A stretch of 26,097 bases of DNA from UBA9653 sp014859835 (lineage in GTDB: Archaea; Thermoplasmatota; Thermoplasmata; UBA10834), in contig JACZKW010000105.1 of the NCBI GenBank assembly GCA_014859835.1, positions 1 to 26,097 on the forward strand, given 5' to 3'. The notes under the pieces were generated by a model. That model saw only the letters and a list, made by a program, of their open reading frames with translations. It searched no databases and was not told where the DNA came from. This document shows, in pieces, positions 1-7,003 of this stretch (position 1 is its first letter; each line of letters begins with the position of its first letter). Both the position numbers and the translations under genes were made by a program.

Positions 1-723
1 GCAGATGGTTTCGAATCCCAGGTAGGCAGATGGGCAGGCATCGACACCGCTCTCGCGCCCAGGGACATCACCACCTGCTTCCAGTACAGGCTCACAAACA
101 TCGATATCGAACATGAATACTGCGAATTCGTGCTCGGGAGCAAAGCGCCGGGAGGATACATCTGGATATTCCCGAAGAACGAAGATACCGCAAATGTCGG
201 AATCGGCATGCAATTCACGAAGTTGCACGAGATAGCTGACGCCAAGAAACACCTGGACAAGTTCATCCAGGGCGACCCCAGACTGAGGAAGGGGAAGCCA
301 CTGGAATTGGTGAGCGGTGCGGTTTCGATATGTGCGCCTATCGAAAAGACGATAGGCGATGGAGTCATCCTCGTCGGTGACGCCGCGAGACAGATCGACC
401 CGATCACCGGAGGAGGGATATCGAACTCATGCAGATCGGGAAAGGTCGCGGGAGAGGTCCTTGCGAAAGCCACCCGGGAGAACGACTTCAGCGAGAAGTC
501 GCTCATGCGATATGAGAACGGCTGGCGCAACCTGATCGAGAACCAGCTCTACAGGAACTGGCTCGCCAAGGAGAAGCTCGTGACTCTCCCTGACGAGACT
601 TTCGACAAGGTGATCGCGACATTGAATGAAGTGGGCGTGGAGAAAATGTCCACGCTCGCGATACTGAAAGCGATAGGGGATAAGTATCCAGAACTCGTCA
701 AGGAATTCCAGGAATTCCTCTGA
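1..723 (+). CDS. Digeranylgeranylglycerophospholipid reductase family protein (5' end cut)
   Basis: The frame is open from base 1 and ends at TGA 721-723, giving the last 240 residues of a flavoprotein normally about 390-400 long. Members of the geranylgeranyl reductase family are FAD enzymes that saturate the isoprenoid chains of archaeal membrane lipids. The visible part starts with the family's 'ADGFESQVGRWAG' segment, then the substrate-domain pattern 'PGGYIWIFPK', and then the second FAD-binding motif 'GDAARQIDPITGGGI' around residues 127-141 of the fragment. The N-terminal Rossmann GxGxxG segment lies outside the window. The tail is helical and polar, and no membrane segment is seen. 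A GT39-like gene follows 60 bp downstream on the same strand, so co-transcription is possible. The family call is firm. The exact substrate (phospholipid, or another prenyl chain such as the polyprenol carrier) cannot be read from sequence. Confidence 0.9.
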   Translation, partial: ADGFESQVGRWAGIDTALAPRDITTCFQYRLTNIDIEHEYCEFVLGSKAPGGYIWIFPKNEDTANVGIGMQFTKLHEIADAKKHLDKFIQGDPRLRKGKPLELVSGAVSICAPIEKTIGDGVILVGDAARQIDPITGGGISNSCRSGKVAGEVLAKATRENDFSEKSLMRYENGWRNLIENQLYRNWLAKEKLVTLPDETFDKVIATLNEVGVEKMSTLAILKAIGDKYPELVKEFQEFL

Positions 724-783
724 GAAGGCCAAACATCGCATACGCACTCATGACGGTTCGGATACGGGCGAAGGAGTGACCGG

Positions 784-2337
784 ATGAGATTGCTCGAACG
801 CCTGACCGAGAATAGGCGGAACGTGGTCATAGTAGCGGGTCTGATAATACTGCTCGCGGCTTCGATCAGATTCTATCATATCGGCTGGAGCTTCTCCAAC
901 AACGGCGTCGATGAGGGTGTGATGCTTCAGCGGTCGCTGCTCATCGATTACGGCTTCGAACTCTACACGGAACTCCCGTGCGACCAAGCGCCGTTCGCAT
1001 TCTACATTGGCGCGATATTCAGCGGAGATGTCGTCACGCTTCGCTCGTTGGAAGTGGCGCTATCGATATTCGCAATCCTCGCATGTATGGCCGCAGCCAG
1101 GCGGATCAGCGGGGATATCGCCATGCTCGCAACCGGACTCTTCCTTGCGGTCGACTTCGCGTTCCTGAGGGAGTCGCGGCTGTACTCGCTGGATGGAATG
1201 GCCAGTTACTTTCTGGCGTTCTCGTTCTTGGCCCTTGTATATTACATTCAAAAGGATAGCAGGGTGGCCCTTGTCGTAGGAGGGCTGCTGATGGGGGTAT
1301 CTGCATCAGTGAAGCTATTGGGAGCTTTCGGGGTCGTGGGCGTGCTCCTATTCTTCATCATCGAAGTGGTCAGGGAGAGATCCCTCGGTTCGAAGAGAGC
1401 CGTGGATATGGCGCTGTTCTTCTCAACATCCATATTGCCGCTGGTTCTCTTCCTGGCTGTCCTGGACACATCGGCGATGCTCCAGGGAATGATATTCGAC
1501 CAGGCGCATAGAGAATTCGAACCGTTTCTGAAGTTGGCGATCCTGGCATATCTCGGACTGAACTTGTCATACATACTTCCATTCATCTATGCGCGCAGCT
1601 TGTGGTCCGCGGGACGAGAGATACGTCTCCTCATGGTCGTCTCCGCGGTTCTGTTGCTCCTGATGTTATTCCAACCCCTGGTATTCTTCCATCACCTGGT
1701 CCTGATGAGTCCTTCCCTCGCCATACTTGCAGGTGTGGTGACGGCTGAGACCGTCAGGACCAAAAAGAGCATCAAAAGGAGGACCAACCTCGGGAAGATG
1801 CTAAAAAAGAACACCGCGATGAGACGCTTCGCGGCGGCTGTCATCCTCATGGACGTGGTCGCATCCGCCGGTCTAGCGTTCTACGGTATCGCCGCCCAGG
1901 GTGAACCGTCTGAAATAGCGTATGCGGAGATGCTGCGAGACATAGCGGATGGCATCGAGAACCTCACAGGGAACGACACTTGGGTGATCTGTGGCGACCC
2001 GCTGATCGCGACCCAGGCCGGTGTGCTCACACCACCACAGGTCGCCAATGTCGCGTATAGACGATATCCGCAACTGACACTGGACGATGTGACGAACGCG
2101 ATAGACGAATACAATGTATCCGTGGTGGTCGTATGCTTCCGCCTCAAGGACATAGGAGGACTGACCGCATACCTCCGCGAGAACAACTACTCGATGATAT
2201 TGCCCAGGTACATCGGAAGCGGGAACGACACCGTGCTGGACCTGTTCGAGGACAGCATCGATCCAGTCTACTTCTACATCAAGAACGACCTCGCATTCGC
2301 CCTCGACATCCCGATCCTGATGAGGATCAAGCCTTAG
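784..2337 (+). CDS. GT39/PMT-like polytopic membrane glycosyltransferase
   Basis: The 517-residue protein has about ten hydrophobic segments in its first ~370 residues and a soluble C-terminal domain of about 140. The first loop carries an acidic pair in 'NNGVDEGVMLQRS' (residues ~39-51) followed by 'QAPFAFYIGAIF'. This matches the layout of dolichyl-phosphate-mannose-dependent (GT39/PMT_2) enzymes, where the loop-1 acidic residue is catalytic. Such enzymes move a sugar from a polyprenyl-phosphate carrier onto a protein or lipid on the outer face of the membrane. A GGAG motif precedes the ATG at a suitable distance. The gene ends inside the 3' end of the convergent DPM1-GtrA gene (11 bp overlap), which would make the lipid-linked sugar donor, so a donor-and-user relationship is attractive. 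The family call is good; the acceptor and the sugar are unknown. Confidence 0.8.
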   Translation: MRLLERLTENRRNVVIVAGLIILLAASIRFYHIGWSFSNNGVDEGVMLQRSLLIDYGFELYTELPCDQAPFAFYIGAIFSGDVVTLRSLEVALSIFAILACMAAARRISGDIAMLATGLFLAVDFAFLRESRLYSLDGMASYFLAFSFLALVYYIQKDSRVALVVGGLLMGVSASVKLLGAFGVVGVLLFFIIEVVRERSLGSKRAVDMALFFSTSILPLVLFLAVLDTSAMLQGMIFDQAHREFEPFLKLAILAYLGLNLSYILPFIYARSLWSAGREIRLLMVVSAVLLLLMLFQPLVFFHHLVLMSPSLAILAGVVTAETVRTKKSIKRRTNLGKMLKKNTAMRRFAAAVILMDVVASAGLAFYGIAAQGEPSEIAYAEMLRDIADGIENLTGNDTWVICGDPLIATQAGVLTPPQVANVAYRRYPQLTLDDVTNAIDEYNVSVVVVCFRLKDIGGLTAYLRENNYSMILPRYIGSGNDTVLDLFEDSIDPVYFYIKNDLAFALDIPILMRIKP

Positions 2338-3430
2338 GCTTGAATGTCATCTCCTTAGAGAAGGTCCACAGGGAGTTCGCGAAGAAGTTGAATGTGCTGA
2401 CCAGGAAGATCACTATCACTTGGGCGAGCAGGAGATACACGCTGGCCTTGTCCTGGCCGACCCCGACCGCCGGGAATACGCTCTCCACGAGCAGATACAA
2501 TAGTATCAGGTTCAGCATGAGGCCATCCAAACTGACCAGCAGGAACTGAGGATACTGTATGCGTATCTTGCCCTTCGACCGGAAGGTCCACCACCGATTC
2601 CAGATGAAATTGTTCGTATCTGCAACGACGAACGCGACGGCCTCAGCCGTAAGATAGTAGAGCATGAACAGCTCGACGCCTGCCCACAGGATCGCAAGGT
2701 TGATCACCGTGCCGATCCCGCCCACGAAGGCGAACTTTATGTATCTCGCGAGCCAGGGTTTCTTGTGCTCGTAGAGCTTGATGCAATGATCAATATACTT
2801 CAGGGTGACCGAAGTCCCCAATTTGCTCTTGCCGGCCTTCCTGTCTGCGAAAGTGATCGGGACCTCGTCTACCTTCTTGATCCTCCCCTTGACGAGTATC
2901 TCGAGGGCGATCTTGTAGCCAATGGGATTCAGCTCGACCCCGTCAATCACTTCGCGTCTGATGGCGAAGAAGCCTGACATCGGATCCTTCACCTTGGTCA
3001 GGCCCTTGGCCAGGAGGGTCGCACATTTGGATATCATGCGCCTGTGGAAAGGCCAGTTCTCGACCATTCCGCCCTTTATGTATCTGCTTCCAATGACCAT
3101 GTCCGCGTTCTCATCGACAAGTTTTGCGACCATCGCGGGTATCTTCTCTGGGGGATGGCTGAGGTCTGCGTCCATGACCACGATAATCTCCCCCTTTGCA
3201 GCATCGAATCCCTCCAACACAGCTGTAGAAAGGCCAAGCTTGCCTGCTCGGTGAATCACCTGGATATCGTACTTCTTTCCCAGGTCATCTGCCAACTGGC
3301 CAGTACCGTCCGGGCTGTTGTCATCGACAATGACCATCTCGACATCGATGCCCGAGGCGGAGCACGCAACGTTAACCCTCCTGACCAGTTCCTCAACATT
3401 GTCCCGCTCATTGTATGTCGGGACTATCAC
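2327..3430 (-). CDS. DPM1-like polyprenyl-phosphate glycosyltransferase fused to GtrA domain
   Basis: The N-terminal ~230 residues are a GT2 domain: 'VIVPTYNERDNVEEL' at the start, 'VDDNSPDGTG' in the nucleotide-binding part, and the metal-binding DxD in 'VMDADLSHPPEKIP'. The C-terminal ~130 residues form a four-helix GtrA-like membrane domain beginning 'KFAFVGGIGTVINLAI'. This architecture is known from archaeal dolichol-phosphate mannose or glucose synthases, which load a sugar from a nucleotide donor onto the lipid carrier. I place the start at a GTG whose last two bases lie in the TGA of the upstream DedA-like gene (a GTGA overlap at 3427-3430), giving 367 residues. Longer in-frame readings, up to an ATG at 3535, run through the coding part of that gene and add residues with no family match. 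It is the last gene of a three-gene minus-strand operon. Confidence 0.87.
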   Translation of the reverse strand: MIVPTYNERDNVEELVRRVNVACSASGIDVEMVIVDDNSPDGTGQLADDLGKKYDIQVIHRAGKLGLSTAVLEGFDAAKGEIIVVMDADLSHPPEKIPAMVAKLVDENADMVIGSRYIKGGMVENWPFHRRMISKCATLLAKGLTKVKDPMSGFFAIRREVIDGVELNPIGYKIALEILVKGRIKKVDEVPITFADRKAGKSKLGTSVTLKYIDHCIKLYEHKKPWLARYIKFAFVGGIGTVINLAILWAGVELFMLYYLTAEAVAFVVADTNNFIWNRWWTFRSKGKIRIQYPQFLLVSLDGLMLNLILLYLLVESVFPAVGVGQDKASVYLLLAQVIVIFLVSTFNFFANSLWTFSKEMTFKPKA

Positions 3431-3972
3431 GGAGATCGTATTGGTTCCCCCTTGAGCCGAAGCCGTCTCTTGTAGATTAATGATGCTACCACGCTCACTG
3501 AGATGACGATCAGGACTGCTGCGATGGCCACCCAAGTGGCGAGGTCCCCCCTCAGGTTGTCATAGCTGAGCCATGATAGAACGACAACGACCGATGACTT
3601 GACCACCGCTCCGACGAATATGTAGACTGCGCATTTCCTTATGTCCCAACCACACACGGCCATGAACGCACCAGTATACGGGACGACCGGCGCTAACCTG
3701 TTCAATAACAGCAACCTCTCGTCCTTTACGATGAGGAAATCGGTGTATTGCTTCATCCTCTTCTCAATCCAATGTGGCAATTTCGCGAATTTGACAAGTG
3801 AATATAGCAGGAAGTTCCCGCACAGGCTGGAGAAGCTCGACACGATGACGATCAGAGCACCCCATGCGAAGGAATTCGAATGTGCGCCGAATATGAAGAC
3901 GGTCCATATCTCTGGGAGCGTCGGGAAACCGGTACCATCAATCAATATGATCGATGCGAGGGCGAGGAGCAT
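3427..3972 (-). CDS. DedA/SNARE-associated (VTT domain) membrane protein
   Basis: A 181-residue membrane protein with 4-5 hydrophobic segments. The family-typical core is 'LLLLNRLAPVVPYTGAFMAVCGWD' in two overlapping parts: an Arg followed by a Pro-rich re-entrant segment and a Gly-Trp turn, around residues 90-115. DedA/VTT proteins act in lipid scrambling or carrier-lipid recycling; in bacteria, family members flip undecaprenyl phosphate. Lying between a GT4 glycosyltransferase and a polyprenyl-phosphate sugar synthase, a carrier-lipid role would fit, but that is inference. The ATG at 3972 is the first standard start. The frame stays open upstream with the plausible residues 'FSSLGDPG' but no ATG, GTG or TTG before the preceding gene, so a non-standard start is possible. 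Its stop overlaps the next gene's GTG by 4 bp. Confidence 0.72.
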   Translation of the reverse strand: MLLALASIILIDGTGFPTLPEIWTVFIFGAHSNSFAWGALIVIVSSFSSLCGNFLLYSLVKFAKLPHWIEKRMKQYTDFLIVKDERLLLLNRLAPVVPYTGAFMAVCGWDIRKCAVYIFVGAVVKSSVVVVLSWLSYDNLRGDLATWVAIAAVLIVISVSVVASLIYKRRLRLKGEPIRSP

Positions 3973-4012
3973 CCCAGGATCGCCCAGCGACGAGAAGGTG
4001 TTGATGATATCC

Positions 4013-5059
4013 TCACCTATCAGCCCGGATACCCCCTTCAGCCATTTCCTCGTACATCGCTTTGAGCATCTTGGCGCACTTCTTTATGTCGTGCTCCTCG
4101 GCAAGAGACCTCGCGCCAGTCACCATGCTCGCTCTCAGCGCCGGGTCATCGAGCATCTGCTCTAGCTTCGACACGAACTCCTCGTCAGTCCTGGCCTTCA
4201 GGCAGTGAATGCCGTCCTTGACCCATTCCTCGTAGACGGGAATGTCCCTGATCAGCAACGGACATCCACAACTGGCCGCCTCTAGCATGACATTGCCATA
4301 GCTCTCGGCTTTGGTGGGGAACACGAACACATCCGCAGCGGAGTAGACCCCTACTATGTCCTCGAAAGGAATGTGTCCAACGAAGGATACTCGGCCAGTG
4401 GATGTCTCGTCGAGAGCATCCTTCAAGAGCACCTCGGACGCGCCCACCCATACGAACTTCACATCAGGTCTGTGAGCCATCCGAGAGGACATAGATACGA
4501 AAGTGTCGACTCCTTTTCTGGGGATGCGCAGGCCAACACTGACCACCAGTCTCTCATCGGGCTTGACGCCCCAACGCTCCCTGAATGATGCACCCCGTTC
4601 AGGGTCTCTCACGAATACTTCCCTATTGATTCCGTTCGGAATGATCCTGAATGGCCTCCTCACTCCGTCTCTGGATAGGGACTTGGCCACATATGGCGTT
4701 GCACCCAGGACAATATCACCCATATTGTAGAAGAGGACCGAATACATGCGGACGAAGGGATAGAATAGGGAACCACCAACGAACCCGCCTTTTATAAGCT
4801 CGGGCAGATGCCGGCCATGTACGACCAGTGGTTTTCCGGAGATCTTCCTCTTGATCGCCCATAGAAATGAGTTGGGCAGAGGGCTGTGTATATGAAGGAC
4901 GTCATAGTCCTCCTCCGGCTTGTTCATAATAACCCTGCATCCGAGCTTCTCCAGCTCCCTCACGACCATCGGAGCGTTCGTTCCCATGCCGCCAGGGTTC
5001 TTGTAGGGTATGATGCCCTTGTAAGATTCGAGCTCAGTGAGCATGCATACCGATACCAT
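4013..5059 (-). CDS. GT4-family glycosyltransferase (glycosyl transferase group 1)
   Basis: The 348-residue protein has the two Rossmann halves of a GT-B enzyme. The N-terminal half includes the glycine-rich acceptor loop 'NPGGMGTNAPMVVREL', with 'HIHSPLPN' and 'VVHGRHLPEL' following. The C-terminal half has 'VVSVGLRIPRKGVDTFV' and the GT4 E-x7-E signature in 'AESYGNVMLEAASCGCP'. Enzymes of this type transfer sugars from nucleotide donors during glycolipid or glycan assembly at the cytoplasmic membrane face. The start ATG at 5059 follows an AGGTTGG-like ribosome site and begins 'MVSVCMLTEL', as the family expects. An ATG at 5200 would add 47 unconvincing residues and lies upstream of the box A promoter. 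It is the first gene of the minus-strand operon with DedA and DPM1-GtrA. The exact sugar is unknown. Confidence 0.85.
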   Translation of the reverse strand: MVSVCMLTELESYKGIIPYKNPGGMGTNAPMVVRELEKLGCRVIMNKPEEDYDVLHIHSPLPNSFLWAIKRKISGKPLVVHGRHLPELIKGGFVGGSLFYPFVRMYSVLFYNMGDIVLGATPYVAKSLSRDGVRRPFRIIPNGINREVFVRDPERGASFRERWGVKPDERLVVSVGLRIPRKGVDTFVSMSSRMAHRPDVKFVWVGASEVLLKDALDETSTGRVSFVGHIPFEDIVGVYSAADVFVFPTKAESYGNVMLEAASCGCPLLIRDIPVYEEWVKDGIHCLKARTDEEFVSKLEQMLDDPALRASMVTGARSLAEEHDIKKCAKMLKAMYEEMAEGGIRADR

Positions 5060-5130
5060 TTGAAGTCCAACCTGAGAGTAATCAGGGGCAGTTAGTCGCG
5101 CACCCCAACACCGCGAGCATCTGTCTGCGT

Positions 5131-5144
5131 GGATAAATAAATAA
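5131..5144 (-). promoter_or_regulatory. Box A (TATA-like) promoter of the GT4-DedA-DPM1 operon
   Basis: Read on the minus strand the sequence is TTATTTATTTATCC, an AT-rich box A in otherwise GC-balanced DNA. Initiation about 26 bases downstream would fall near 5111, leaving a leader of about 50 bases before the ATG at 5059. This supports the shorter start of the glycosyltransferase. Confidence 0.5.
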
Positions 5145-5206
5145 CCCAGCTGGTTGAACGTAATCGTACCGGAGAAACGAGGATGGCCAGTTCCTTCCAA
5201 GAAACG

Positions 5207-5215
5207 TATTTATAG
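5207..5215 (+). promoter_or_regulatory. Box A promoter of the EamA-like gene
   Basis: TATTTATAG on the plus strand. A transcript start about 26 bases downstream (near 5237) falls after the ATG at 5223 but before the ribosome site GGAGAGG at 5240-5246 and the ATG at 5253. This favours 5253 as the true start. Confidence 0.5.
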
Positions 5216-5252
5216 ATAACCGATGCTCGATGGCTCCGTGGAGAGGAAGACG

Positions 5253-5684
5253 ATGGCGACCTATGCATTGATGTTCGCAATAGGAACGTTCATACTGTGG
5301 GGTACAACCAACTTCCTGATAGGCTACGGTGAGAAGAACCAGAAGATCGACCCCAACCTGTTCACGGCGATAATGTGGATGGCGATGGGCGCATTGGGGA
5401 TCGCCCTCTTCGCATACATCTGGTTCACGGGAAAGTACGAATCGATCGACACCAAGATCGTATTCCCCCTCGCTGCAGGTATATGCCTGGGCATCGGCCT
5501 CCTATCGTTCGTCTATGCGATGTCACACTCAGACATGGGCACGGGGGCGACCGCAGCCATAGCCACGTCGAATGCGGTCTTCACGACCATGCTCGCATTG
5601 ATCTTCCTCAGGGAACAGCTGAGCGTAAAGGAATGGATCGGCATCGGAACCGTCGTGCTCGGGATAGTAATCCTGAGGTTCTAG
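5253..5684 (+). CDS. Half-size EamA/DMT-family transporter
   Basis: A 143-residue, almost wholly hydrophobic protein with about five membrane segments and a single EamA repeat. Family features include the N-terminal 'FILWGTTNFLIGYG' helix, the 'AMSHSDMGTGATAAIATSNAVFTT' region (written here as one short family stretch), and the closing 'LREQLSVKEWIGIGTVVLGI'. Most drug/metabolite transporters have two EamA repeats and ten helices; a one-repeat protein would have to work as a dimer, as small multidrug resistance proteins do. The substrate cannot be inferred. Start 5253 is chosen because GGAGAGG sits six bases upstream and the box A at 5207 places the transcript start after the alternative ATG at 5223. 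The stop codon overlaps that of the convergent hutI gene by 4 bp. Confidence 0.75.
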   Translation: MATYALMFAIGTFILWGTTNFLIGYGEKNQKIDPNLFTAIMWMAMGALGIALFAYIWFTGKYESIDTKIVFPLAAGICLGIGLLSFVYAMSHSDMGTGATAAIATSNAVFTTMLALIFLREQLSVKEWIGIGTVVLGIVILRF

Positions 5685-6952
5685 GACTGCAGCCCAGCAT
5701 CCTTCCGCCAGATGACCTCTCCATTCTTCATCACGAGTGAGCACAGGTTGGTGCCGAATCTGTATGGCATATGAGCGTATGATGGCACATTCATCATCAC
5801 GATATCCGCCCTCTTCCCGTGCTCCAGCGACCCGATCCTTTTCTCAAGCCCTATCGCAGCTGCTGCATTGAAGGTCGCGGCGGTGATGGACTCCTCAGGA
5901 GTCATTCGCATCTGATAACATGCGAGGGCCATGGTGAACTGCATAGATTCGTTCCAGCAGTTTGGGTTCATATCAGTACCGAGTGCTATTGGCAGTCCCA
6001 GGTCGATCAGTCTCCGTGCATCCGCGTAAATACCGGTCATCGATGTGAAAGGTGTGCCAGGAAGCATCACTCCGATAACTTCCTTCCTGGCCATTGCCAT
6101 GATCCCATCGTCCGATGGCTTCGCGAGATGCTCAGCGGAAATCGCGCCGCATTCCGCTGCGAGTTCGGCACCTCCAGTTGTCACGAACTCGTCCGCATGG
6201 ACCTTCAGTCCGAGTCCAAGAGCCTTGGCTGCGAGGAGGACCCTGCGCGACTGTTCCACATCGAACACTCCGCGCTCGCAGAAGACATCGCAGTACTTGG
6301 CCAGAGAACGCTTTGCGACCTCGGGCATCACATCGTCGATCACGAATGAGATGTAATCATCGGACCGTCCTTCGAATTCTGGTGGTACGGAATGGGCACC
6401 CAGGAACGTTGGAACGATATCGATGGGATAGGTCTGGCCGAGCTTGTGCGTTGTCTCCAGGATACGGAGCTCAACATCTCTATCAAGACCGTATCCGGAT
6501 TTCGCCTCGATCGTCGTTGATCCGTGAGCGATCATCGATTCGAGCCGTCTTGCAGATTGAGAGAACAATTCATTCTCAGACGCGGCCCTGGTGTCCTTGA
6601 CGGTACGCGATATGCCGCCACCCATTGATAGAATCTCCAGATACGATTTCCCCTTCAGCTTCAGCGCGAGTTCGAACTCCCGCGATCCTGCGAACACGAG
6701 GTGAGTGTGTGGATCAATAAGACCAGGCATGACGACCTTGCCGGATGCATCGATCAGCTCCATCCCTGTGGCGCCATGCTTCTTCAATACTGTCTCTGAG
6801 CGACCGACATCCACCACGATACCATCGGATACGACTACAGCTCCATCTGGAATTATGGATAGATCAGCCATCTCAGCACGAATCCTAGCTCTCTTTGGTC
6901 CCCTCAGTGTGAGAAGCTCTGATGCGTGCGCAATGATTGTATCTTCGCCCAT
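5681..6952 (-). CDS. hutI: Imidazolonepropionase
   Basis: A 423-residue amidohydrolase matching imidazolonepropionase, which opens the imidazolone ring to give N-formimidoyl-L-glutamate in histidine breakdown. Visible motifs are the metal-binding 'GLIDPHTHLVFAGSRE' (His82 and His84 from this start), 'GGGISRTVKDTRAAS', 'AKSGYGLD', 'GLKVHADEF' with another metal ligand, and 'IALGTDMNPNCW'. All are close to the bacterial HutI pattern, and the length is typical. No other hut gene (histidase, urocanase, glutamate formiminotransferase) is in the window. I prefer the ATG at 6952 over the one at 6973: a box A at 6981-6990 predicts a transcript start near 6960, and GGTCAGG lies just upstream of 6952. 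The 3' end overlaps the convergent EamA-like gene by 4 bp. Confidence 0.92.
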   Translation of the reverse strand: MGEDTIIAHASELLTLRGPKRARIRAEMADLSIIPDGAVVVSDGIVVDVGRSETVLKKHGATGMELIDASGKVVMPGLIDPHTHLVFAGSREFELALKLKGKSYLEILSMGGGISRTVKDTRAASENELFSQSARRLESMIAHGSTTIEAKSGYGLDRDVELRILETTHKLGQTYPIDIVPTFLGAHSVPPEFEGRSDDYISFVIDDVMPEVAKRSLAKYCDVFCERGVFDVEQSRRVLLAAKALGLGLKVHADEFVTTGGAELAAECGAISAEHLAKPSDDGIMAMARKEVIGVMLPGTPFTSMTGIYADARRLIDLGLPIALGTDMNPNCWNESMQFTMALACYQMRMTPEESITAATFNAAAAIGLEKRIGSLEHGKRADIVMMNVPSYAHMPYRFGTNLCSLVMKNGEVIWRKDAGLQS

Positions 6953-6980
6953 CCTGACCGGCGCAGTAATCATGGTCGGT

Positions 6981-6990
6981 GCCTATAAGA
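6981..6990 (-). promoter_or_regulatory. Box A promoter of hutI
   Basis: On the minus strand the sequence is TCTTATAGGC, in the short gap after the flippase stop codon. The predicted transcript start near 6960 leaves a very short leader to the ATG at 6952, so hutI may be transcribed on its own as well as from the flippase promoter. Confidence 0.45.
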
Positions 6991-7003
6991 GAATCGGGTG
7001 GGC

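Noticed and set aside
3431..3535. N-terminal extension of DPM1-GtrA to an ATG at 3535
   Set aside because: It overlaps 109 bases of the DedA-like coding region and adds no family sequence, while the GTGA junction gives a natural coupled start.
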